From positions 132,333,466 through 132,397,465 of the forward strand of contig NC_039365.1 of the NCBI RefSeq assembly GCF_003573695.1: a stretch of 64,000 nt of DNA, read 5' to 3'. The notes below the pieces were generated by a model. The model had not been told where the DNA came from. It worked only from the letters and a program-made list of their open reading frames with translations, and searched no databases. This DNA comes from Papaver somniferum (taxonomy: Eukaryota > Streptophyta > Magnoliopsida > Ranunculales > Papaveraceae). Of the stretch, positions 33,878 to 44,970 are shown in pieces (the stretch's first letter is position 1; the number at the start of each line of letters is the position of its first letter). A program made the translations under genes and the position numbers.

Positions 33878-35397
33878 ATGGACAAAGGTGCTATCTCTAT
33901 TAACGTACCGCCAGTATTCGATGGCTCTAATTACTTATGGTGGAAAATTGCTATGCGAGCTTTTCTTCAAGCACGTTATTTTCAATCATGGGTATATGTT
34001 TTTAATGGCTATGATGCTCCCGTTATGGCAGTTGTAGATGTAAACGTTCCCAAGAATATTGGTGAATATAGTCCTGCCGAGATACTTGCTGCAAAGAAAA
34101 ATTCCGACGGTTTGAATGCCATCATACATGCCATTACCCCTAATCTTCAGCACCATGTGTCTAATTGCATTCAGTCTAAAGATGCTTGGGATATCTTAGA
34201 AACCGTATTTGAAGGAAACTCCAGTAGAAAGGAAGCTAGGCTTCAAAACCTTAATTCCGATTGGGAGAACCTTCGTATGGAAGATGAAGATTCATTTGAT
34301 GAGTTTAATCACAAAGTGTCTGAAATTATTAATGCATCTTTTGCATTGGGTAATACAATTCCTGAAAAGGACATTGTGATAAAAATTCTCAGATCGCTGC
34401 CATCTAGATACGAGTCTAAGAAATATGCCATCGTTGAGGGAAATAACCTTGATAATCTTTCCAGAAATACCTTGGTTGGAAATCTATAGATCTTTGATCA
34501 TGAGCATACATCCAAAATCGGAAAGGATGTTGCCTTTAAAGCACATAAGAACACGAGAATACTTGATAAAAGTAAAAGTGTTTATGTCCCTGAGGATGAT
34601 CGGTCTGAGGATGATTTTTCAGATGAATATCTTGACAAATAAGTCTCCTTGATCACAAGACAGTTTAGGGATCTTCTATTGAAGATAAGTAAACGGTTTT
34701 CAAGAGACAAACCTAGGTCGTCAGATAAACCTCACAATCGCGTTCCTCCTAAAAACAGGGATGCTGACGAGGCGATGACGAGGATATGCCACAGTGCTTT
34801 AAGTGTAAAGGTTTTGGTCATTTTTCAAATGAATGCCCTAATCGGAGAGAATACACTGGGAACAAAGGTCTTGCGGTAACACTTGATGAGATGTCTGAGA
34901 TCTTTGATTCTGATGAAGATAGGAAATCAAGTGTCGGTCTTCTATGTGAGAACGTTGATTTTGATAGTTGTAGCAATACATATATCAATCTTGATGGTTT
35001 CAGTGAATAAGAGAATCCAATCAAGCTGGAAGAATCAACTGACCCATTCTTTGGAAACTCTGATTGTAATGTTTCAGGTTCTACTATGTGTCTAGCTGCA
35101 TTCACACCACAGATGCTTGAATACTATCCGAGGTTGATGTGCTCGTTCTGTTCTCAAAAGAGTCATGAACTGTCAAGATGTTACAAGTACAAACATCAAG
35201 TGAGGCACGCCAACAAACTTCAACGAAGAGCAAATCGATTGGCAAGGAAGCTTAAACTTTCTCAGAAAACCGCTGAGGTATGTAAGATTTTATCTTCGTC
35301 TAAGAAGTTGGTTTCCAAAGACAAAATAAGACCATTAGAGAAGAAGGTATGGTCAAGAAGCCTTGATAGACAGAAGTTAGAGGATTCCTCTCAATAG
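33878..35397 (+). pseudogene. Copia A gag, broken
   Basis: It starts with an ATG 50 bp after the primer site. The first part is a Copia-type Gag (UBN2/retrotran_gag type): PVFDGSNYLWWKIAMRAFLQ, then KDAWDILETVFEG and KILRSLPSRYES. An in-frame TAG at 34487-34489, another stop near 34640 and a frameshift near 34770 break it. After these come a CX2CX4HX4C zinc knuckle (CFKCKGFGHFSNEC, from 34795) and, about 100 residues on, a second one (CSFCSQKSHELSRC, 35140-35181). A basic tail ends at TAG 35395-35397. Gag forms the cytoplasmic particle and packs element RNA. The second knuckle is conserved in Copia B. Confidence 0.85.
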
Positions 35398-35404
35398 GGA
35401 AATG

Positions 35405-36062
35405 GTAGACTTGTCTATGTGAGACAGATTTGTTTATTGTCAAAGCCTGCGAATTTGGGTCGTAGCAACTCTTAGTTGTAGGTGAGATCAGCTAAGGGAA
35501 TCAAGTGCGCAGTATCCTGCTGGGATCAGAGGCGTAGGGGTGCAACTGTACCTTGGATCAGTGGGAGACTGATTGGGGTTCAACTACAGTCCAGTCCGAA
35601 GTTAGCTTGGAGTAGGCTAGTGTATGTAGCGGCTTAATACAGTGTGTATTCAATCTGGACTAGGTCCCGGGGTTTTTCTGCATTTGTGGTTTCCTCGTTA
35701 ATAAAAATTATGGTGTCTGTGTTATTTCTTTTCCGCATTATATTTTTTATATAATTGACATAATACAGCTTGTGTGTTTAAATCAATCAATTGGAGAGTC
35801 CAACCTAACAGTTGTTGATTGATATTGTTTGATCCTTGGGTATTGGTCTTTGGTACCGTCCAAGTTTATCTCTCTTTAATCGAGACTCGCAGTTTTCTTG
35901 AGTAAGATTAAATCGAGAGATTGAGATACAAACTCTTTGATATATCTTTTTATTGATTGAGTCTAACTGTCTAGTTGATCCTCATAAAAAGTATATTGGA
36001 GGTTGTCCATATAGATTGCTAATAGAATTGTTGGGTGTGGTTGTTAGACCCCCGCTTTTTCA
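35405..36062 (+). repeat. Copia A right LTR, 5'-truncated
   Basis: Only the terminal 658 bp remain, starting at GTAGACTTGTCTATG, which corresponds to about 33147 in the left LTR. The gag stop lies just 8 bp upstream. One deletion therefore removed everything between gag and the middle of the right LTR, while the outer target duplication stayed intact. Confidence 0.85.
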
Positions 36063-37172
36063 CTTCCACCTGTTGTTCAAGAGAGAGTTAGAAGATATCC
36101 TTAGCGACGTTGATATCATATACAACCTAGAAACCACATGACTCAAGGAGTTCAAGTTATATTAGAACGATGACGGAAGACTACAAGCACGTTCTTTTTC
36201 AAGGACTTTGAATGCGGTAAGTCAGTTTTTTCTAGTAATTTTATTTTTAGATTATGTGTTTTGTTTTATAAAAATCAACAAATTTTAATTATGAATAATT
36301 GTTGTTAATAGGAGTTACACCTATAGATTTGTACATGTTAACGGGAATTCCATGGCCTGGAAACTTACTTCCATTAAACAAACTAAATTGGTTATCAGAA
36401 GATAAATGGAAACAAAGACTTCCTTTATACTCAAATGAGGTAGAAGGAAATTATTCATATAGACAAATAAACGCGCATGGGGTTAAAAGTAGCTGGGTTG
36501 AAAAGTTTTTTGATACGTTATGCTAATAAAATGGATGAGAACATGGTAGCTGGTAATCAATATTTGTTCCCTGACCATTATGAGGAGCTTGAATGTCTGT
36601 TTGTATTGTGGACACTAGGACAATGTTTATTTCCAAATGCTAGCTCAGTTGTGTTAATTGGTTTTCTCGAAGCATTAAAAGATTTAAAGAAAGCACCAAC
36701 ATATGATTGGGGGACTCCGATTCTATCATAGATTTACATATCCCTCGGTGATTGCTCGACGTGTGTCAAAGATAGTTTTAATGCTTTTTGGGGAGTTCTG
36801 GAGGTAAGAACCAATATTTTTCACACTATTTGTTTGTTATTTTCACATGAAAAATTTAGTAACCAATAATGTTATTATTTTCAGTATTGGTGGTATACAT
36901 GGTTCCGTGTTTCAGAACCTTCTCTTAAGAATCATACCAATGTTTTTCCAGTCATACTGAAGTACGATTTCAAGAATTGGCAACGAGAACAGATTGAAGA
37001 TGGTCAACATACTGCTATTGTTCATAAGATTCAACAGTTGTGTAGAACAAGCCTTAACCTTGTCTCCCTGCCGTATGAAGCAATACCTAAGTTCGAAGAA
37101 GAACAAGCTCAGAAAATGTTACAGCTAAGTGTAGATGGTGGATTTTTGACAAGGGTTAAAATAGTAAAACCA
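36063..37172 (+). pseudogene. PMD (MAIN-like, aminotransferase-like plant mobile domain) gene remnant, central part
   Basis: Reading resumes after Copia A with PVVQERVRR and VILERWRKTTSTFFFKDFECG, the family's conserved LLERW region. The intron at 36217-36311 has good GT..AG borders. Then comes GVTPIDLYMLTGIPWPGN, the family's 'GLP/GIP' box. A frameshift near 36482 leads to VAGLKSFLIRY and LFVLWTLGQCLFPNASS. After DWGTPILS there is an in-frame TAG (36729-36731). A second intron (36804-36884) is followed by YWWYTWFRVSEP and FKNWQREQIEDG. PMD proteins are nuclear and are found both as host silencing factors (MAIN, MAIL1) and inside transposons. The stops and shifts make this copy a pseudogene. 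Confidence 0.65.
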
Positions 37173-37849
37173 TAATTATACATGCTCCTGATCTAGCAAT
37201 CAAATGAGTATTGAGGCTCATGTCTCTCATTGAAGCATGAAAGCTCATGCCATAAAATATCTGACTGAGAAGGTTGTCTCTCAGAGTATATGTAGATGTG
37301 TAGTCTCTCAGCTGAGGCAACGGCACATCTCATGAATACTGAGCAATATCAGTAATTATCTCTATATAGAATCGAAACATTGGGCGGCTCCTAGACAGCA
37401 TGCCTACTAGTATAGAGCAACAACGTCTTCAGGATGCAACAACGTTTTCCCTGACTATATAGGAGAGATATGACGTTTCAACAAGCTCATATCTCTCAAT
37501 TCTCAGATAATTAATTCTCCTAGACAGCATGCCTGCTAGTATAGAGCCATCAGTTAATTATATATAATTGTTAACTGAATATTCAACAATATTCTACGAT
37601 TCTTCGTAATATTTCGTCACTTCGTGGTTCTTCCCAGCAGAATTCCACGGGTTAGTGATAAATGTTCAACGTACGGGCATCTGAGCCGCTATCGAGTAAG
37701 CCCCAACCAAAATGGTGCAAGTGTACTCAGCAATAATACACAAACGAGCACCTGAATGCACGAACGAGCATTCCAAAATACGAAGGAACAATGAACCTAT
37801 GCAAAATAGGAAGAAAATAATAAATAATAAAGTATTAATTGAGGTGCCA

Positions 37850-38450
37850 GGGGACTGGACCCACCGGCCGGCCGGTCCTGCCGTGGCCAGTCCCACGCCC
37901 AATTTTATATTTTATCATATTTTTATTATTTTCCTTGATCTCATGAAATTCTATTCGTTTGATCAAATATCTTTCGTTTCATGAAAACTCCTTAAATTCA
38001 TGAAATTTCCCTCAAGTCATGAAAAATAATATAAAATTAGGAAAACTCGTGGGACCGGGCCCTAGCTGTACGGTCATGCCTCAGCCGGTCCCACACTTAT
38101 TTTATTATTATTACTTTTTTTGTTTCCCTCATCTCATGGAAACTCCTTGATTTCAACAAACTCCTTGGTTTTATGATATTTCCCTAAAATCATGAAAAAT
38201 ATTATAAAAATAGGGAAAGTGCCTTGGGACCGGGCTCCTTGTCCGGGCGGCCATGCCTTGGCCATAGCCCACACTTGATGACTCCCTATTTTATTATTAT
38301 TATTTCCATAATCTCATGGAAATTCCTTAACTTCATGAAATTCCTCAGTTTCATATTCCCTCACATCAGGGAAAATACATAAAATTGGGAAAGGTGATGC
38401 GGGACCGAGCTTGCTAGCTGGCCGGTCCCACACCTTGCAATCTCCTATTT
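37850..38450 (+). repeat. Four degenerate tandem repeats, GGGACCGG core
   Basis: Each unit has a GGGACCGG or similar start, a GC-rich middle, GGTCCCAC or a variant, then an AT-rich tail with CTCATGAAA/CTCATGGAA words. Spacing is 175-195 bp. Confidence 0.55.
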
Positions 38451-39665
38451 TATTAATTATTTTTCATCATCTCATGAAGATTCCTTAGTTTCAACGAAAC
38501 CCTGAATCCTTCATATTTTCTCAAAAGGTTGCTCAAACGCGCATCAGAAAATATCGAAACTCTCAGGACTGAGACACGGACATTATGGTGACACGGACAT
38601 GTCTCCTTGACCGACTAAGGCCGGACCTGGGCTTTCAAATAGCCGGTACCACATGTTTTTAAAATTTTGACCTAATTTGCTCAATTGCTCATATTAGGTC
38701 CAAACTCTTCTCAAACAACTGGGAGTTTGCTCAAACGACCATCAGCTGGTCCCACTACCACCAAGAGGTGGTCCCATGACCCCTTGGTCGGTCCCTCATC
38801 TCTCCATAATCAGGTTTTACTACCTAACACTCACACGAGCATTATTTCAATAAATGATTAAACCAGCATTTAATCATCCTTTCACCAACTGGTCTTCAGG
38901 AGACTTTGGTATTTTGCTCATCTGAGAATCTGGGCGTTACATGGTCGATTCTTCATCCCATGTATCCGGTCCCTCCTTCACTCTGTGTTTGATTTTCAAT
39001 AAATCATCAATTGATCAAAAATTAGGGTTTTGAATCCAGAGTTGTGCAAAAACATAATTCTGAGCAGATTCAAACACTAATAATTTTACGCTGATCCCAT
39101 GATAACACTTTTATTATTATGCTCGACTGTCATTATTAATACTTTATTTGGTCCTGCCACCAACAATTCATCAAATGAGCAACATTTGCTCAGACGAGCA
39201 ATATTTGCTCAGACTAAGGAATATTGATTATATTCAACAATTCATCAACATTTGCTCACCTTAAATTATCAACATTTATTCGAAAATATACATTTGTCTC
39301 AGCAGACATACTCAATTCATGAGTCTCAGAACATTTGCAAATCACGTTCGACTCAACAATACAAGGACTCATCGTCCCATAAAGTCAGCAACTGACTCCA
39401 CAATCACGAGATGTCAATCGTGTCACATGGGGGGATATTAACTAGGGTTTTGGTCTGGCGGTCTACAGCAGGTGTGTTCATACACACGATGAGAATGTGA
39501 GCAAGTCATGCAATAAGTTGGAGGAGTTGGAAAAGTAGTGGATGGGAAATCAACCAAGTCTCCGCATGATGAGCAACTGGTTTTGATACGACTTCCCACT
39601 TCCCCACTCTTTAACTTCAGCAACTGTCACACTTCATGGGATCAAGGTGTTTACAATTCCAGCAA

Positions 39666-39673
39666 TATAAAAG
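39666..39673 (+). promoter_or_regulatory. Candidate TATA box
   Basis: TATAAAAG followed by GCCTCTGAATCATG, in noncoding DNA, about 400 bp before a possible LTR end. Context only. Confidence 0.35.
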
Positions 39674-40107
39674 GCCTCTGAATCATGATTGAAACAGACA
39701 AGAATTTCTCGACAAGATCATACAGACAATCTTTCGTCAACACGAACTTATCATCTGAGCAATCACTCTCAACTGAGTAAATTCAATCATTCAAAACTTT
39801 CTTATGCAGAATACACAACACACCTACAACCTCGATCACCATTGATCTCACACATTTCTCAGCTTCCCTCTTATAGATCGACCCATCCTCTCTTGTGACC
39901 GAATTGACTCTGGAACGGCCATTGTCTTGGTTTAGGCCGGAGTCCTACAGATTGATCTCTCGAACTTAAAGAACTCCCTTCTTGCAGTGCATCTGTATGA
40001 GGTTAAACATTTCGCTCGGTTCAAGGAGTCTCCTCCGCACAGTCGTCTCCTCAATTCCGTAAAAACCAGCAAATCTTTTTTCCCCATCTACACTAAGCCT
40101 TACAAGG

Positions 40108-40663
40108 ATGGTGTTATACAACCCTATTTCTGAAAAGGGTATTTGGTATTATGGTGAAAGACAACTTCTTCGGTTGCAAAGAAGATCAGTGATAGCCATC
40201 AACCCCTATCCAAGTTCAGAGGTTTCTGAAGACGACTACTTGAAATTGATAAGGGAAGGTCATCATTGGAAAGAAGCTGATGAATTGATCCAGGAGCCAA
40301 TGGATAGAAATGACTACCTATTTTGGTTTAACACTATATTTAAGCCCAATATTTATATGCAACCGCAAAGTGTAGGTCGGATGGATTTCCCAGCTTTAGG
40401 TAGGATGCCACTTGCCGATGAATTTTTTCCTTCCCAACCTCCAGCAGAAACGGGCGACGCATTTGCATATCCTTCTCAAAGTTCATCGTTAACTACGCCA
40501 CCATTTTCTTGTGATGTACAGACTATATCCACCTTATTTGGAGATATTGTTACTTATCTAATTGCTTCAAGTGCACTTGATCAGACTTATCCATACTAGG
40601 GGGTCAATGCTACACAGGAGAAGTATCAGACCCAATTGAATGATTATCATGCTCTATTACATG
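40108..40663 (+). pseudogene. PMD gene remnant, C-terminal part
   Basis: One frame reads PISEKGIWYYGERQLLRLQ, HHWKEADELIQEPMDRND and YLFWFNTIFKP. It reaches a TAG (40597-40599) and continues in the same frame as GVNATQEKYQTQLNDYHALL, up to the ACATG flanking Copia B. This style (WYYGERQL..., then a coiled tail) fits the C-terminal half of transposon-associated PMD proteins. It lies in line with the fragment at 36063-37172. The link is inferred from order and orientation. Confidence 0.5.
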
Positions 40664-41796
40664 TGAAAAAGCGGAGGTACAACAGCCACACCCAATATTT
40701 CGTTTCGGCAATCTGTATGGACTAACTTCAATATACTTTCAAGAGAATCAAATAGACAGTCAGACTCAATCTTTAGAAAAGTATATCAAAGAGTTATATC
40801 TCTATTTCCCAATTCAATCCGCAATCAAACAAATAAGAATCTGCGAGACCGATAGAATAAGAGAAATAACTTGGACAGTATCAAAAACCAATATCCAAGT
40901 GTCAATCAATTCAATCAACAACCCAAAGACCGGATTCATGAACTGATTGAACTTACGCATAAGCTGTGATATTTCAATTATATAAAAAATATAATGCAGA
41001 AAAGAAATAACACAGACACCAGAAATTTGTTAACGAGTAAACCGCAAATACAGAAAAACCCCGGGACCTAGTCCAGCTTTGAACACCACACTGTATTAAG
41101 CCGCTACAGACACTAGCCTATTACAAGTTAACTTCGGGCTGGAATGTAATTGATCGCTAATCAATTTCATACTAATCAAGGTAAAGTTGCGCTACTTACG
41201 TCTCTGAATCCCAGCAGGATTCTACGCACTTGATTTCCTTAGCTGATCTCACCTACAACCAAGAGTTGCTACGACCCAAAGTCAAAGACTTGATATAAAA
41301 ATATGTCTCACACAAAAAGTCTATTGAGATAGATAAGTCTGTCTCCCACGAAATACCTATGAGTTTTGTTCCTTCTTTTGATAAATCAAGGTGAACATGA
41401 ACTAATTGATACACCAGACTTATATTCCCGAAGAACAACCTAATAATATTAATCACCTCACAATAATCTTAGTCGTATGGAAGCGAAACAAGAAATTGTG
41501 GAAAAATGATGATATGAAGATGATTGTGACTACTTTTTATCTTGCATATCGGAGATTAAATATCGAGCAAATCTTATAGAAGATAATACTCAATCACGAT
41601 AGAAAACAGCAAGATCAGAACACGGAATTATAGAGAAAATAGTTGGGTCTGGCTTCACAATCCCAATGAATTCTTTAAGTCGTTAACCTATAATGGTTAT
41701 AGAAAAACCTAGGTTAAAGTATAATCGAATCTAGTCGCAACTAGTATCACACAGGAGGTGTGGGGATTATGTTTCCCAGTTTCTAGAGTTCTCCTT

Positions 41797-41804
41797 TATA
41801 TAGT
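41797..41804 (-). promoter_or_regulatory. TATA box of Copia B LTR
   Basis: The minus strand reads TATATAAAGGAG, matching the box of the other Copia LTRs. Confidence 0.6.
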
Positions 41805-42261
41805 CTTCAAATCAGGATTTGCAATCAATGCTACCTTGGTAACAAAGCATTCAATATTCACTGTTATACAAAAACCTGATTAGACTCAAGCTAATATATT
41901 TCAACCGTTTGATCGAACTTAGCTTGTTACACACAAATGAAATGTACCTTCATTTAGATATAGGTAACCATACCTAAGCGTGTACACCTTGTTGGCTCAA
42001 CAATAGTTAACCGAAGTTAGCCATATAAACACTTTAATATCAACCTTATTCATCATAACCACAACTAGTTCAAATGACTGAAATAAAACTAGTTATAGAG
42101 TTGTTCAATTGTTTATATTCTCATAGAAGTATACTAGACACAATTGAAGCAAAATCGGTTTGATTCACTCGAATCAATTCATGAACATTATAGCCACGGT
42201 TTGCAAAAGATTGCATTCCTTATTATTTAAATGTATTAGTTCATGACACTACCGATTCTAG

Positions 42262-42560
42262 AACATAACCAACTCAAGTATGCAAACGGGTACGCATACC
42301 TAAGTAGATGGACTTGGACTGTGTTCGCCAATATGCAAACGGGTACGCATACTTTCATACACTTCCAAGCTTCAGTTGAATCCAGTACGCGTACAGGTAC
42401 GCATACTATAGTACCCGGACTTCAACTAACTTCGCGAGTACGCGTACAACTACGCACGCTCTAGCTCCCGAACTTTACCTGACCTCGCCAGTATGCATAC
42501 GAGTATGCATAATACATTCCGGTATTGGATCAACACATATGCAAGTACGCATACTGTGCT
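42262..42560. repeat. Hypervariable 10-mer repeat block in Copia B LTR
   Basis: At least ten copies of GTACGCATAC-like words (GTACGCGTAC, GTATGCATAC, TATGCAAACGGGTACGCATA) occur here. The block stands at the same LTR place where Copia A and C carry GTCCGCGAAC copies. Confidence 0.7.
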
Positions 42561-43128
42561 TATAATCCAATTATGGTTAAGTATTCTAAATCCCATTTCA
42601 ATCATTGAAACATTCTTAGAATATGACAATAGCTGTCTCACACAAACTATTAGCTTCAAAGCAATTTTCAAGTGATCAAATGATCAATACGAAACATTCT
42701 GAGTCTACATCAAATGACTGTCTCACACAAATCATGTAAGATGTTACCAGGCGATTTTCACATGATTATCTTTTGACTTTCGTCAAGTATATAAGATGAA
42801 CTTGGTTAAAGCGAAAGCTTACCAACACATATTTCGAGTAATATGTAAGCGAGTTAAACTCAGCTAGAGTAGAAATAAACTTCTGAGTGATAGATGAGTT
42901 CAGTATCCACATACCTTTTGTCGATGAAGTTCCACAAGATCTCTTAGTAATTCTTCGTCTTCTATTGATGAACGTCGTGAAGTCTAAAGCTCAACTACAC
43001 ATTTTATCTTAGTCTGAGACACAGCTATAAGTAGACTAGAAATCAAGACTTATATTTTTGATCACTAAACTTGACAAACAAGCTTGAGATATCAACGCTT
43101 GCGATTTTGACCGAGCAATGCTCTAACA

Positions 43129-43143
43129 ATCTCCCCCTTTGTC
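43129..43143 (-). other. Copia B polypurine tract
   Basis: The minus strand reads GACAAAGGGGGAGAT directly before the LTR start TGTTAGAGC. Confidence 0.85.
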
Positions 43144-44334
43144 AATTTTAGTGACAAAACTATCAATGCATATGGATTACAAAATAAATAAACTTTGTAG
43201 CTTCTCATCCAAATTCTTGATCTCCTTGGTTCTTCAACATTACTTGAAATCTTCGTGTCTCCAAGTACTCCAGTGATTCTGAACGTGTTCAACTCAGCAT
43301 AATAGTTTTTCAAGATCCGTAGATATAACAATGAGAAAACAGTTTCTCTCAATCATTGTTATATAATGTCATAGTATTATCACACATCATCAAAGTCCAA
43401 TTGTACCACAACTTTGACAATAATACTATGGTGATATATATCACTCCCCCTTGGTCAATACGTCATCTCATAATGAAAACCACACCCCTTACATAATGAT
43501 CTGTAAACCATATGTATTTCTAGTTTGAACTACACAATAATTCTCCCCCTTTTTTGTCAATATAAATTGTAAAAGGTTCGAAAACTAGCGGGATCATAAT
43601 GAAATTCTCATAGAGATACTTCATGACTAAAATAGAACATACCAACTTTGTTTCGATGATTTCACATAGTTGAAACTTAGTGTATTCATCAAGGAGTTTA
43701 TAAAGATACAAGAAAACTCCTACAATATTCCACATCCGCACTTGTTAGAGCATTGCTCGGTCGAACTCGCATGCGTTGCTATCTCAAGCATGTTTTTCAA
43801 TGTTAGTGATCAAAACTATAAGTCTTGATTTCTGGTCTACTATAGCTAAGTCTCGGACTAGGATAGAAAGTGAAGTTGAGCTCAAGATCTCCATGGCGTT
43901 TCATCATACAAGACGAATAACTACTCAAGGAACCGGTGGAACTTCATCAACAAAAAGGTATGGGGAGACTTGAACTTATCTATTACTCAAAAGTCTATCT
44001 ACTTTATCTCCTACTCTTTGAGACAAAAGTCGTTTTCTATATAGACTTTGATTACACACATTTGGTATTTCGAGCCGAGTATACCTCGCCTATCTATATC
44101 TCGAAATATGTTTTCGTAAGCTTTCACTTCAACCGAGTTTATCTTTACCTAGTGACGAAAGTCATGTTATGTTTCAATCACTTTGAAAATTGCTTTGACG
44201 AAAAATGGTGTAACAACTATATAACGTCCTCTAAGAATGTTTCAATGATTGAAATGAGAGTTTAAATTATATAACCAACAGTGGACATAAGCATTGTTGT
44301 GGAAACACATTTAAGTACAAGTCATATTCCTTGA

Positions 44335-44505
44335 ACCAAAGTTTGCGAACTTTGTTGATCAAGAAAAACGGAATGTAGCGTGAGCCAAGTCCGCTAACTC
44401 AGTCCGTGAACCGGCGGAAGTTTGCGTCCGAGAATTTAGCTGGAGTTTGTGACCTCCTTCCGTGAACTTAAGTCCGCGAACCCAGTCCGCGAACTTGAGT
44501 AGGTT
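44335..44505. repeat. Hypervariable 10-mer repeat block, Copia C 5' LTR
   Basis: The words GTCCGCTAAC, GTCCGTGAAC and GTCCGCGAAC occur, including the pair GTCCGCGAAC-CCA-GTCCGCGAAC near 44471, followed by TTGAGTAGGTT. Confidence 0.65.
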
Positions 44506-44962
44506 ATATTTAAAGATGTTGATCGTGAACTAATACTTATAAAAACTAAGGAATGCAGTATGCAAACCGTGTTATAAAGTTCATGAACTGATTCAAGTGA
44601 ATCACATCATCTTTGCTTCAATTGTGTCTTGTATAGTACATGAGATTTCCTTGCAATTGAACAACTCTCTAACTAGTTCATTTGAAGTCATTTGAACTAG
44701 TTATGGTGAAGAAGAACATGGTTGATATGAAATGCTCATATGGCTAACCATTTAGTTAACTATTGTTGAACCAAAAAGTGCATACGTTTGGGTACGGTTA
44801 ACAAACCTAGAAACGTGCATTTCATTTGTGTGTAACAAGCTAAGTTTTCGATCTAACGGTTGAAAGATATTGGCTTGAATCTAATCAGGTTTTCATCTAA
44901 CGGTGAATATTGAATGCTTTGTTACTAAGCTAACATTGATTGCAAAACCTGATTTGAAAGAC

Positions 44963-44970
44963 TATATAAA
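44963..44970 (+). promoter_or_regulatory. TATA box, Copia C 5' LTR
   Basis: TATATAAA, about 1.15 kb before the LTR end, conserved in the sister LTR. Confidence 0.6.

Larger units (their letters stand above)
10011..36062 (+). mobile_element. Copia A: SIRE-like LTR retrotransposon, pol deleted, host of nested array
   Basis: The outer borders are TGTTAGAGC at 10011 and CTTTTTCA at 36062, flanked by the perfect 5-bp target duplication CTTCC (10006-10010 and 36063-36067). The order is: left LTR (interrupted by the Gypsy array), initiator-Met primer site, gag, then only the last 658 bp of the right LTR. No protease, integrase, RT or RNase H is present. Large Gag, the primer type and several PPT-like boxes in related copies suggest the SIRE/Maximus lineage; this is inference. 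Confidence 0.9.
37173..40090 (+). repeat. Noncoding stretch, possible old solo LTR with degenerate 175-195 bp repeats
   Basis: No gene is seen. It separates two PMD pieces, has an internal TATA box (39666) and about 400 bp of downstream sequence, and ends in an LTR-like style around 40071. I could not find a convincing target duplication. Four diverged repeats with a GGGACCGG...GGTCCCAC core begin near 37855, 38049, 38226 and 38398. Confidence 0.4.
40664..43128 (-). repeat. Copia B 3' LTR
   Basis: 2465 bp. The minus strand runs from TGTTAGAGCATTGCTCGGTC (43128) to CCGCTTTTTCA (40664). It is homologous to the LTRs of Copia A and C but clearly diverged, with a different repeat block at 42262-42560. 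Confidence 0.9.
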
